From Mycobacterium sp. (lineage in GTDB: Bacteria > Actinomycetota > Actinomycetes > Mycobacteriales > Mycobacteriaceae), in contig JAOPVI010000080.1 of the NCBI GenBank assembly GCA_025966225.1, positions 1-39,944 of the forward strand: a DNA stretch of 39,944 nucleotides. The letters are read 5' to 3'. The translations under genes and the position numbers were made by a program. This document shows, piece by piece, positions 32,313 to 39,944 of this stretch (its first letter is position 1; every line of letters begins with the position of its first letter). Under the pieces are notes generated by a model. The model had not been told where the DNA came from and did no database searches. It worked only from the letters and a program-made list of their open reading frames with translations.

Positions 32313-34255
32313 CCGGCGTCTTGCTCGATGCCCTCGTCGGCGTCGGGGATGTGCTCCGGGTGCAGCATCTCGGCGTACCGCAGCTGCTCGGGAATCCCGA
32401 AGCCGTCGACCAGTAGCTCGGCGTGTGGGCGCAGCTTGCGGCACCGGTCGTTGATGGCCCGGGTGACGGCCTTCGAGCGCTCGGTCGACAGGAATCGGTG
32501 CTCGACGAACCACGCCTTGTCATCCTCGATCACCGACAGCGCGTAGAGGTCGCAGACCAGGCCGAGGAGCTCGCGGGCCCGGTCGTCCTTACATGTGTCG
32601 ATACCTGCGACGAACGCCTCGAGGATGATCCGGTCGATGTGGGCCTTCGCGGTGTGCAGGACGTGGTCCTGGACGGCGTTGAACGCTTCGAACGGCGACA
32701 TCTCCTTGGACTTGCCCTGGAGCCTGCGGGCCACCGAGGCCAGCATGTACTCCTCGCGGTCTTCGAACATCTTGACCTGGGTACCGCGGTTGAACAGGCT
32801 GCCCTCCTCCTCGTTGTCCTCGCGGGTGTCGACGATGGTCTGCATGATCGTCTGCGCCGCAGTGCGTTTCATCACCCGCTCACCTGCGAAGTTCGCTGCG
32901 AAGCGAACCCATTCGACTGGGCTCATGCCCTTGATGTCGTCGGCGTAGGCGGTCAGCAGTTCCTTGGCCACCAACTGGGTGAGCACGTGGTTGTCACCCT
33001 CGAAGGTGGTGAACACGTCGGTGTCCGCCTTCAGCGCGATGAGCCGATTCTCGGCGAGATAACCCGCGCCGCCGCAGGCTTCGCGAGCTTCTTGAATGGC
33101 ACGGGTCGCGTGCCAGGTGTTGGCGGCCTTCAGGCCCGCCGCACGTGACTCCAGTTCGCGCTGTTCCTCGGCGTCCGGGTCGTCCGACGTCTGGAGTTCG
33201 TGGCACTTGGCCACCAGTTCGTTCTGTGCGAACTGGAGGGCGTAGGACTTCGCGATCAGGGGGAAGAGGCGGCGCTGGTGGACCAGGTAGTCCATGATCA
33301 GCACCTCGTCCTCGGCGCCCGGCGCCTCGAACTGCCTGCGCTCCAAGGCATATCGAGTGGCGATGTCGAGCGCAACCCGCGCCGCCGCACCCGCGCTGCC
33401 GCCGACGGTGACCCGCCCGCGGATCAAGGTACCGAGCATGGTGAAGAACCGACGGCCCTGATTTTCAATCGGGCTGCTGTAGGTGCCGTCCTCGGCGACG
33501 TCGGCATACTTGTTGAGCAGGTTCTCCCGCGGGACGCGTACGTGGTCGAACTGGATGCGACCGTTGTCCACCCCTGGCAACCCGCCCTTGTAATGGCAGT
33601 CCGACGTCGTGATGCCCGGCAGGTCGTTGCCGTCGTCGTCGCGGATCGGCACGACGAAGCAGTGCACACCGTGGCCCTCGCCGTCGGTGATCAATTGAGC
33701 GAAGACGGCGGCCACCCTTGCCGTTTCGGCCGCGCCACCGATGTAATCCTTGCGTGAGGTACGCGTGGGGGAGTCGATGACGAACTCCCGGGTCTCCGGG
33801 TCGTACGTCGCCGTGGTCTCGAGTGCTTGCACGTCGCTGCCGTGCCCGGTTTCGGTCATCGCGAAGCAGCCGAGCAGATCCAGGTCGATGAGCTTCTTGA
33901 CGTAGGCCTCGTGGTGGCGTTCGGTGCCCAGGTTCTCGATGGCACCGCCGAACAGCCCCCACTGGACGCCGGCCTTCACCATCAGCGACAGATCGGACAT
34001 GGCCAGCATCTCGATCTGTGTGACCGCGGCGCCGACGTCGCCGTTGCCGCCGTGCTCCTTCTTGAAGCCGTCCTCGGCGGCGCCCTTGGACGCCATGATC
34101 CTCATCTGCTCCGTGACCTTGGTGCGGGCGATGACGGTGTTGGGCGTGTAGTGCGGCTTGAAGACTTCGCTGGAAAGTTCTTGGCGCATCCGGTTCTTCA
34201 TGTCGCGCCAGCGGCCGTCGAGTGCGTTGCGGATGTGGTCCGCGGTCGTGGTCAT
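32309..34255 (-). CDS. Acyl-CoA dehydrogenase/oxidase-like flavoprotein (ACOX type)
   Basis: 648 residues, longer than the usual 380-400 of acyl-CoA dehydrogenases. FAD/substrate motifs: LGCFAMTETGHGSDV, DYIGGAAETARVAAVFAQL, LPGVDNGRIQFDHVRVP, REACGGAGYLAENRL, and DVFTTFEGDNHVLTQLVAKELL holding the likely catalytic Glu. The C-terminal ~180 residues resemble the acyl-CoA oxidase C-domain. It catalyses alpha,beta-dehydrogenation of acyl-CoA in beta-oxidation; whether oxygen or an electron-transfer flavoprotein is the acceptor cannot be told. ATG 34255 follows TACCGT (34262-34267) by six bases, a leaderless promoter; the longer frame to 34303 is unlikely. Divergent from the VIT-type gene. Confidence 0.88.
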   Translation of the reverse strand: MTTTADHIRNALDGRWRDMKNRMRQELSSEVFKPHYTPNTVIARTKVTEQMRIMASKGAAEDGFKKEHGGNGDVGAAVTQIEMLAMSDLSLMVKAGVQWGLFGGAIENLGTERHHEAYVKKLIDLDLLGCFAMTETGHGSDVQALETTATYDPETREFVIDSPTRTSRKDYIGGAAETARVAAVFAQLITDGEGHGVHCFVVPIRDDDGNDLPGITTSDCHYKGGLPGVDNGRIQFDHVRVPRENLLNKYADVAEDGTYSSPIENQGRRFFTMLGTLIRGRVTVGGSAGAAARVALDIATRYALERRQFEAPGAEDEVLIMDYLVHQRRLFPLIAKSYALQFAQNELVAKCHELQTSDDPDAEEQRELESRAAGLKAANTWHATRAIQEAREACGGAGYLAENRLIALKADTDVFTTFEGDNHVLTQLVAKELLTAYADDIKGMSPVEWVRFAANFAGERVMKRTAAQTIMQTIVDTREDNEEEGSLFNRGTQVKMFEDREEYMLASVARRLQGKSKEMSPFEAFNAVQDHVLHTAKAHIDRIILEAFVAGIDTCKDDRARELLGLVCDLYALSVIEDDKAWFVEHRFLSTERSKAVTRAINDRCRKLRPHAELLVDGFGIPEQLRYAEMLHPEHIPDADEGIEQDAG

Positions 34256-34261
34256 ACCCTG

Positions 34262-34267
34262 ACGGTA
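34262..34267 (-). promoter_or_regulatory. -10 box for leaderless acyl-CoA dehydrogenase gene
   Basis: TACCGT, six bases (CAGGGT) before ATG 34255. A further example of the 6-nt spacing. Confidence 0.5.
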
Positions 34268-34357
34268 ACCCGATGCGACCGTCGGGAAACCATGACTTTG
34301 CAAACCCAGGCAAACCTGAGTGAGGTCGCCGTCTCAGCCGGGCGTTGAATCTTCTGC

Positions 34358-35080
34358 ATGACAGAGTCAGAGGTGCCCGGCGGCATGCCCCACCATATCG
34401 ATCACCGGCACGCCGACGTGACGGGAGGCTGGTTGCGCGCGGCGACGTTCGGGGCCATGGACGGGCTCGTCAGCAACACCGCCCTCATCGCGGGCGTCGC
34501 AGCCAGCGCCGGAGCGCACGCCGTCGTGCTTTCCGGTGTCGCCGGCCTGCTGGCTGGGTCGTTTTCGATGGCGCTCGGCGAGTACACGTCCGTGACGACC
34601 GCCAATGAGCAAGTCGAGTCCGAGGTTCGGGTCGAGCGCCGTTCATTTCGCAAGTACCCCGAGGAGGAGCGGGCCGAACTCGTGTTGATGTTGATGGACA
34701 TGGGGATGACGAAGGACACCGCAACCACGGCGACCGATGAGATCCATCGTGACGAGAGTCAGGCGCTGAACTTCCACCTGGTGCAGGAACTGGGGGTCGA
34801 CCCCCGCGACAAGCCGTCACCGTGGGTCGCTGCGGGATCGTCGTTCTTCATGTTCGCGCTCGGCGCCATCGTCCCGCTGCTGCCGTATCTGATCGGCTTC
34901 CCGTTGCTGTGGGCGGGCCTGGCCTGTGGCGGCGTGGGGTTGCTGGTGGCCGGAGGGGTGGCGTCCCATTTCACGCGAAAGCCCATCTGGCTGGGTTCGT
35001 TTCGCCAACTGGCCTTCGGAGCGATCGCGATCGCAGCGACCTATGTCGTCGGCACGCTCATCGGGACGGCGGTGGGGTAA
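34358..35080 (+). CDS. VIT1/CCC1-family iron/manganese transporter
   Basis: 240 residues. VIT-family signature: GWLRAATFGAMDGLVSNTALIAGVA, GLLAGSFSMALGEYTSVTT, an amphipathic Glu-rich middle (RKYPEEERAELVLMLMDMGMTKDTA) that forms the metal-binding domain, then three C-terminal transmembrane helices. These carry Fe2+ or Mn2+ out of the cytosol in exchange for protons. ATG 34358 is preceded by GAATCT five bases upstream. Head-to-head with the acyl-CoA dehydrogenase gene, and ends 13 nt from the convergent MFS stop. Confidence 0.9.
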   Translation: MTESEVPGGMPHHIDHRHADVTGGWLRAATFGAMDGLVSNTALIAGVAASAGAHAVVLSGVAGLLAGSFSMALGEYTSVTTANEQVESEVRVERRSFRKYPEEERAELVLMLMDMGMTKDTATTATDEIHRDESQALNFHLVQELGVDPRDKPSPWVAAGSSFFMFALGAIVPLLPYLIGFPLLWAGLACGGVGLLVAGGVASHFTRKPIWLGSFRQLAFGAIAIAATYVVGTLIGTAVG

Positions 35081-35093
35081 CGCGCACCCCGAG

Positions 35094-36299
35094 TCAGTTC
35101 CCGACGGTGATCGCGGCGGCCTCGTCGGCCAGTTCGTCGGCCTTGCCCTCGGGATCGTCGATGTGGGTCAGGTACCGGCGCGTTGCGACCATCACGCCCG
35201 CCCCAAGCAGCACGGCACCAGCTCCGACCCAGAACGGCAGGTGCGCGTTGAACGTCTCACCCAGCACTCCGGCCAGCCACGGGGCGACCGCACCGCCACC
35301 GAATCGCAGAAAGCTGTAGGCCGCCGACGCGACCCCACGCTCCACGGGCGCAGCCTTCATGACCGTCTCGGTGATGAGCGTGTTGTTGACGCCGATGAAG
35401 AGGCCGGCCACCACCACACACGTCGCAAGCACGGCCCTGTCGTCGGTACCGATCGCCATCACAGCGAGCAGCAGCGAGAACGCCAGCAGGTTGATGATCA
35501 ACACCCGCACGGTTCCGAAGCGGTGCTGCAGTCGAGGCGCGACCACCACCGAGGTGAACGCCAAAGCGACGCCCCACCCGAAGAAGATCAGCCCAATCTG
35601 ATGCGCGCTCATGTCGAGTGGAAACGGCGTGAACGCCAGCAGGGTGAAGAACCCGAAGTTGTACAGCAGTGCTGTGATCCCGACGCCGAGCAGCCCGCGA
35701 TGTTTGAGCGCACGCAATGGGTCGGCCAGGCTGGTGGCACGTTGCGGCCGAGGCGTCGACGGCAGCAGGAAGGTGGTGACGACGAGTGCGAGTGCCATCA
35801 GGGCGGACACCCCGAAGAAGGGGCCGCGCCACGAGATCGAGCCGAGCACTCCACCGACGAGCGGCCCGATGGCGATGCCAAGGCCCAGCGCGGCCTCGTA
35901 GAGGATGATCGCCTGCGCCACCGAACCTTTTGCCGAGTTCACGATGGTGGCCAGTGCCGTCGCGATGAACAGCGCGTTGCCCAGCCCCCACAGCGCACGC
36001 CAGCCGACGATGCCGAGCACCGTGTCGGACAGACCGGCCAGCCCCGCACCCGCGATGATGATCACGAGCCCGAGCAGCAGCGTGCGTTTCGGCCCGATGC
36101 GGCTCGCGACCACGCCGGTGATCAACATCGCCACCCCCATCACCGCCATGTAGCTGGTGAACAGCAGCGACACCTGCGATGGCGTCGCGTCAAGGTTGTC
36201 GGCGATCGGCTTGAGGATCGGATCGACCAGGCCGATGCCCATGAATGCGACGACTGACGCGAAGGCGACGGCCCACACGGCCTTGGGTTGGCGCCACAT
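35094..36299 (-). CDS. Major facilitator superfamily drug-type exporter
   Basis: 401 residues with about 12 hydrophobic helices. DHA1-type features: VAFMGIGLVDPILKPIADNL in helix 1, RIGPKRTLLLGLV in the 2-3 loop, and LYEAALGLGIAIGPLVGGVLG (motif C, antiporter) in helix 5. Likely a proton-coupled efflux pump; substrate unknown. ATG 36299 has GAGGAG about 9 nt upstream. It lies 34 nt after the marR stop on the same strand, so it is probably cotranscribed with and controlled by that regulator. Confidence 0.9.
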   Translation of the reverse strand: MWRQPKAVWAVAFASVVAFMGIGLVDPILKPIADNLDATPSQVSLLFTSYMAVMGVAMLITGVVASRIGPKRTLLLGLVIIIAGAGLAGLSDTVLGIVGWRALWGLGNALFIATALATIVNSAKGSVAQAIILYEAALGLGIAIGPLVGGVLGSISWRGPFFGVSALMALALVVTTFLLPSTPRPQRATSLADPLRALKHRGLLGVGITALLYNFGFFTLLAFTPFPLDMSAHQIGLIFFGWGVALAFTSVVVAPRLQHRFGTVRVLIINLLAFSLLLAVMAIGTDDRAVLATCVVVAGLFIGVNNTLITETVMKAAPVERGVASAAYSFLRFGGGAVAPWLAGVLGETFNAHLPFWVGAGAVLLGAGVMVATRRYLTHIDDPEGKADELADEAAAITVGN

Positions 36300-36333
36300 G
36301 GGCGATTACTCCTCAGTTGGGAATTCAGGTTGT

Positions 36334-36780
36334 TCAGCGGGATTGCTGCGCGTCCTCGAGCAGGTTGCGCATGACGCGCACGGCGTCGACGAGCGTCTGA
36401 CGGTCTGATTCGCCGAGGCGGTCCAGATACGGGTCGATCACCGCGTTACGAGCGGCGCGGATCTGCGTCAACATGGCCACTCCCGTGGGCGTGATGGTGA
36501 TCAGCACGGCTCTGGCGTCGGACGGGTCGGTGGCTCGCGACACCAGACCCGCATCCTCGAGTTTGCGGACCTGCGTGGTCATCGTCGGCTGCGAACAGTG
36601 GTCTAGCTCGGCGAGGTCGGAGATTCGGGCGGTGCCCTGGTCCTCGATGGCCGAGAGCAGACGCGCCTGCGCGAAGGGGAGTTTGACGTTGATGCGCTGC
36701 GTCGCCAGGCGGTTGATCCGAGCGACCGTATAGAGCAATTCGGCGGCCAGCGCGGTGTCAGTCGTGGGCGGCGAAGGCAT
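36334..36780 (-). CDS. MarR-family transcriptional regulator
   Basis: 148 residues. Winged helix of MarR type: FAQARLLSAIEDQGTARISDLAELDHCSQPTMTTQVRKLEDAGLVSR, with the wing DPSDARAVLITITPTG. Dimerisation helices at both ends. ATG 36780 (MPSPPTTDTALAAELL) is chosen because AAAAAT lies six bases upstream (36787-36792) and the longer frame runs through the operator. The palindrome at 36792-36810 between -35 and -10 fits autoregulation, relieved by a ligand of the downstream exporter. Confidence 0.9.
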   Translation of the reverse strand: MPSPPTTDTALAAELLYTVARINRLATQRINVKLPFAQARLLSAIEDQGTARISDLAELDHCSQPTMTTQVRKLEDAGLVSRATDPSDARAVLITITPTGVAMLTQIRAARNAVIDPYLDRLGESDRQTLVDAVRVMRNLLEDAQQSR

Positions 36781-36791
36781 TCTCCCATTTT

Positions 36792-36810
36792 TACATAGAA
36801 AAGCTATGCA
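36792..36810. promoter_or_regulatory. MarR operator overlapping its promoter
   Basis: TACATAG-AAAAG-CTATGCA, a 7-bp dyad with one mismatch. On the minus strand TTGGCC (36809-36814) is a possible -35 and AAAAAT (36787-36792) a -10, with the dyad between them. Confidence 0.7.
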
Positions 36811-36875
36811 GGCCAAAGTGGACACCGCGTGTCGACGGTCACAGCTCGCCGAACCAGTAGTCCGTCAACGGCTGG

Positions 36876-36881
36876 CAGAAT
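36876..36881 (+). promoter_or_regulatory. -10 box for leaderless ECF transporter gene
   Basis: CAGAAT, six bases (CGGGAA) before ATG 36888, the same hexamer as the sulfite-reductase leader promoter. Confidence 0.5.
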
Positions 36882-36887
36882 CGGGAA

Positions 36888-38924
36888 ATGACATCGAGCG
36901 GCTCGAGCGCACCTCGACGAGCCGGCGCGCTGCACCCGAGCGAACTCGCTCATGCCGCCGTGATGGCGGCATTGTGCGCAGCCACTGCCATCATCGCGGT
37001 CGTGGTGCCGCTCGCCGCGGGTCTGTCCCTGCTCGGCACGGTTCCGATGGGGCTACTGGCCTACCGCCATCGGCTACGCGTGCTGATCGCGGCGGCCATC
37101 GCGGGCGGGACCATCGCCTTCCTGGTCGCGGGCATGGGCGGATTCATGACCGTCATCGACTGTGCGTACATCGGTGGGTTGACGGGTGTGGTCAAACGGA
37201 GGGGCAGGGGTGCGCCGACCGTGTTCGCCTGGTCCGTCGTGCTCGGGGCGGCCTTCGGCGTCGCTGGCGTGGCCGCGCTGTTGGTCGCGTCGCGGCTGCG
37301 TCACCTGATCTTCGAGAGCGTCGCGGCCAACGTCAACGGATTGGCCACCGTGCTCGGCAGCGTGCCCGGATTCGCTCCTGCGGCGCAGATGCTTCGCGAG
37401 GCCTTCACGACCTTGCTTCGGTACTGGCCCGTGCTGATCATCTCCTCGTCGGTGTTCAGCATCGCGATGGTCACCCTCATCGGCTGGTGGGCGCTGTCGC
37501 GGGTGCTCGCTCGACTGCTCGGCGTGCCCGACGTGCACAAGCTCGATTCCACCCCAGACACCGGTCCGGTCGTGCCCGTACCCGCGACGTTCCGCGACGT
37601 TCGCTTCCGCTATCCGGGCGCCGATCGCGACGCGCTCGGGCCCGTGACGCTGACGGTCGAGCCCGGTGAACACCTCGCCGTCACGGGCGCCAACGGCTCG
37701 GGCAAGACGACGCTGATGTTGCTCCTATCCGGGCGCGAACCCACCGCGGGCACGGTGGAGCGGCCCGGTGCCGTTGGCCTCGGCCGGTTCGGTGGCACGG
37801 CCGTGGTCATGCAACATCCGGAGAGTCAGGTGCTCGGCACCCGCGTCGTCGACGACGTCGTATGGGGGCTGCCGCCGGGCACCAACACCGACGTGGACCG
37901 GTTGCTCGCCGAAGTCGGACTCGACGGCCTCGGCGAACGGGACACCGGCGGGCTGTCCGGCGGCGAACTTCAACGCTTGGCCGTCGCCGCTGCCCTGGCC
38001 CGCGAGCCCGCGCTACTGATCGCCGACGAGGTCACCAGCATGGTCGACCAGAACGGTCGCGACGCGCTCATCGAAGTGCTGTCCGGGTTATCCGACCGTC
38101 GTCAGATGTCGCTGGTCCACATCACCCACTACAACGACGAAGCCGCGTCGGCCGACCGCACCATCAACCTGACCGGCAACGCCGACAACGTGGAGATGGT
38201 GGCGACCGCACCCGCGCCGGTCGCCAACGTCGCGCCCCTCCACCACGCCGGGGACCCGCTGCTCGAGCTCAGGGGCGTCAGCCACGAATACGGAAGCGGC
38301 ACGCCGTGGGCATCCACCGCGCTGCGCGACATCGACTTCGTCGTCCACGAGGGCGACGGGGTGCTGATCCACGGACTCAACGGCTCCGGCAAGTCGACGC
38401 TGGCCTGGATCATGGCCGGACTCCTGGAACCGACGGCCGGCAGCTGCCTGCTCGACGGAAGGCCCGTCTCGGAACAGGTTGGTGCCATAGCGATCTCGTT
38501 CCAAGCCGCCCGACTCCAACTGATGCGCGGCCGGGTCGACCTCGAGCTCGCAGCGGCCGCCGGGTTCGACTACCACAACCACCGCCGCGTCGAGCACGCA
38601 CTTGCCACCGTCGGGCTGGATCCCGCGCTGGGGTTGCGCCGCATCGACCAGCTCAGCGGCGGCCAGATGCGCAGAGTCGTGTTGGCCGGGCTGCTGGCGC
38701 GCTCGCCACGCGCGATCATCCTCGACGAACCGATGGCCGGGTTGGATGCCGCGAGCCGGCGAGGGCTGCTGCGGCTACTCGAAGACCTGCGGCGAAACGC
38801 GGGCTTGACGGTCGTCGTCATCTCGCACGACTTCTCCGGGCTCGAGGAGTTGTGCCCGCGCACCCTGAATCTGCACGAAGGCTCCTTCGCGCCGACCCCG
38901 ACGACGGCGGGAGGTGCGGCGTGA
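36888..38924 (+). CDS. ECF-type ABC importer: S component fused to two ATPase domains
   Basis: 678 residues. An N-terminal membrane domain of about 5-6 helices (residues 20-210) plays the substrate-binding S role. ATPase 1: Walker [10 protein letters not shown] (267-275), Q-loop MQHPESQ, signature LSGGE (356-360), Walker B LLIADE (376-381). ATPase 2: Walker [11 protein letters not shown]-loop [13 protein letters not shown] (589-593), Walker B AIILDEP. This S-A-A fusion corresponds to Rv2326c (recalled). With the T component downstream it forms a complete energy-coupling-factor importer for a micronutrient; no riboswitch or biosynthetic neighbour reveals which. ATG 36888 has a -10 six bases upstream. 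Confidence 0.9.
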   Translation: MTSSGSSAPRRAGALHPSELAHAAVMAALCAATAIIAVVVPLAAGLSLLGTVPMGLLAYRHRLRVLIAAAIAGGTIAFLVAGMGGFMTVIDCAYIGGLTGVVKRRGRGAPTVFAWSVVLGAAFGVAGVAALLVASRLRHLIFESVAANVNGLATVLGSVPGFAPAAQMLREAFTTLLRYWPVLIISSSVFSIAMVTLIGWWALSRVLARLLGVPDVHKLDSTPDTGPVVPVPATFRDVRFRYPGADRDALGPVTLTVEPGEHLAVTGANGSGKTTLMLLLSGREPTAGTVERPGAVGLGRFGGTAVVMQHPESQVLGTRVVDDVVWGLPPGTNTDVDRLLAEVGLDGLGERDTGGLSGGELQRLAVAAALAREPALLIADEVTSMVDQNGRDALIEVLSGLSDRRQMSLVHITHYNDEAASADRTINLTGNADNVEMVATAPAPVANVAPLHHAGDPLLELRGVSHEYGSGTPWASTALRDIDFVVHEGDGVLIHGLNGSGKSTLAWIMAGLLEPTAGSCLLDGRPVSEQVGAIAISFQAARLQLMRGRVDLELAAAAGFDYHNHRRVEHALATVGLDPALGLRRIDQLSGGQMRRVVLAGLLARSPRAIILDEPMAGLDAASRRGLLRLLEDLRRNAGLTVVVISHDFSGLEELCPRTLNLHEGSFAPTPTTAGGAA

Positions 38925-39757
38925 CCTCAGCTCCCCACAAACCGCGCAGGCCGGTCGTGTTGCTGCGTCCGGTACCGGGCGACAGCGTCATTCACCGCTT
39001 GTGGGCGGGCACGAAGCTGCTCGTCGTCGCCGGGATCGGTCTGCTGCTGACGTTCTACCCCGGTTGGGTGCCCATCGCCCTGGTCGGCGCATTGGTTTTG
39101 ATGACGGCGTGGCTGGCGGGGGTTCCAAGGGGCGCACTGCCTTCGGTGCCGCGCTGGTTGTGGTTCGTGGTGCTCTTCACTGGAATCTTGAGCGTCTTCT
39201 CCGGCGGCAGCCCCCACCTCACCCTCTTCGGGGTAACCACGGGCTTCGGTGGGGTGCTCAGCTACCTACGGGTCATGGCACTTTCGATCGTCTTGTTGGG
39301 ACTCAGTGCGCTGGTGTCGTGGACCACGAATGTCGCCGATGTCGCGCCAGCCATCTCCAAGTTGGGCCGGCCGCTGAAGCTGATCCGGGTCCCGGTCGAC
39401 CAGTGGGCCGTCGCGATCGCGCTTGCCCTGCGGGCGTTTCCGATGTTGATCGACGAGTTTCGGGTGCTTTTCGCAGCTCGCCGGTTGCGACCGCGTGACC
39501 CTGCGATCACGCGTCGGGAGCGTCACCGCCGCTGGTCCGGCGAAGTCATCGACCTGCTCGCTGCGGCCATCACGGTGGCGTTGCGCCGGGCCGACGAGAT
39601 GGGCGACGCGATCACGGCTCGCGGAGGGGCGGGTCAACTCTCCGCGCTGCCGTCCCGCCCGAAATGGGCCGACACCGTGGCATTTGCGGTCCTGCTCGCG
39701 GTCTGCGGGCTTTCGTTGTACGTCGAACTCGCTACGCCGTTGGCCACCAGCAGCTAG
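38921..39757 (+). CDS. ecfT: ECF transporter T component (EcfT)
   Basis: 278 residues. CbiQ/EcfT family: hydrophobic N-half ([60 protein letters not shown]), then the coupling helices with Ala-Arg motifs [11 protein letters not shown] and ITARGGAGQ that contact the ATPases. The GTG at 38921 overlaps the TGA of the ATPase gene. The stop overlaps the convergent solute-binding protein stop (CTAG). Confidence 0.92.
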   Translation: MTSAPHKPRRPVVLLRPVPGDSVIHRLWAGTKLLVVAGIGLLLTFYPGWVPIALVGALVLMTAWLAGVPRGALPSVPRWLWFVVLFTGILSVFSGGSPHLTLFGVTTGFGGVLSYLRVMALSIVLLGLSALVSWTTNVADVAPAISKLGRPLKLIRVPVDQWAVAIALALRAFPMLIDEFRVLFAARRLRPRDPAITRRERHRRWSGEVIDLLAAAITVALRRADEMGDAITARGGAGQLSALPSRPKWADTVAFAVLLAVCGLSLYVELATPLATSS

Positions 39758-39944
39758 CGCTGCGCGGCCGCGTTCGCCGCGTCTTGTGCAGCCGCCAGGC
39801 TGGCCGGGACGTCGCGGCGTCCGAGGAACATCTCGTCGAAGTACGGCTTGATCGCCTGGTAACCTGCGGGAAAGCCCGGGCCACCGGGCGCCGGGATGCG
39901 TGGCCCGTCGAGCACCCTGAAGAACGGCCGCACGTCAACGCCGC
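39754..39944 (-). CDS. C-terminus of an ABC sugar-type solute-binding protein, 5' end outside window
   Basis: The last 63 residues. [33 protein letters not shown] is the closing helix pair typical of family 1 extracellular solute-binding proteins. In M. tuberculosis the uspABC sugar-import genes lie close to the ECF genes (recalled), so this may be uspC, but so short a piece cannot settle it. Confidence 0.6.
   Translation of the reverse strand, partial: GVDVRPFFRVLDGPRIPAPGGPGFPAGYQAIKPYFDEMFLGRRDVPASLAAAQDAANAAAQR

Noticed and set aside
34926..36257. 443-codon plus-strand open frame
   Set aside because: Antisense to the MFS exporter; composition rich in Arg/His/Gln/Asp with no domain.
36811..36887. 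Riboswitch upstream of the ECF transporter
   Set aside because: The gene appears leaderless and the gap is too short for a known vitamin or metal riboswitch.

Overview
The window is a GC-rich actinobacterial chromosome segment, almost certainly from a Mycolicibacterium-type (rapid-growing) Mycobacteriaceae. The evidence is gene content and order. The sulfite reductase/APS reductase/chelatase operon, hemW, hrcA-dnaJ2-rsmE-phoH-ybeY-corC-era, amidase, recO-uppS, the divergent smtB-zur and glyS pair, dgt, dnaG, tRNA-Asn and a fused ECF transporter follow the order I recall for the M. tuberculosis Rv2393 to Rv2325c interval (from memory, not searched). GTG starts, ATGA/GTGA overlaps and leaderless promoters (a -10 box about 6 nt before the start codon) are frequent.

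Region by region. 1-2640 (minus): a truncated sedolisin (S53) protease with a membrane anchor, then two tandem paralogous small lipoproteins. 2639-6035 (minus): assimilatory sulfate reduction, read nirA-cysH-chelatase, preceded by a leaderless polycysteine leader ORF and a hairpin covering the nirA ribosome-binding site, which together look like a cysteine-responsive attenuator. 6128-8534: hemW, then a DUF998 membrane gene bracketed by inverted 55-bp palindromic elements, then a small conserved gene. 8682-15878 (plus): the heat-shock/ribosome-maturation run hrcA, dnaJ2, rsmE, phoH, ybeY, corC-like, a small conserved gene and era. 15882-17833 (minus): amidase and a secreted CAP-domain protein.

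17915-20067 (plus): recO, uppS and a small conserved gene, with a 26-bp tandem duplication at the uppS stop. 20129-20920 (minus): zinc-sensing smtB-zur with a clear operator between -35 and -10. 21095-23580: glyS, then an AbiEi/DUF559-like nuclease gene bracketed by the same 55-bp elements. 23597-25573 (minus): TPM-domain membrane protein, divergent from dgt. 27046-29389: a two-gene insertion between dgt and dnaG (secreted small protein plus polytopic membrane alpha/beta-hydrolase). 29446-32156: dnaG, small secreted and membrane proteins, tRNA-Asn. 32163-34255 (minus): an acyl-CoA dehydrogenase/oxidase-like gene whose downstream partner, an alpha/beta-hydrolase, is cut off next to the tRNA. 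34358-36810: VIT/CCC1-type transporter, MFS exporter and MarR regulator with an operator palindrome. 36888-39757: ECF-type ABC importer (S-A-A fusion plus T component). The window ends in the C-terminus of a sugar-type solute-binding protein.

The most interesting items are the cysteine attenuator, the 55-bp palindromic elements that bracket two accessory genes in the same geometry, the two-gene membrane-hydrolase insertion, and the hydrolase remnant beside tRNA-Asn.
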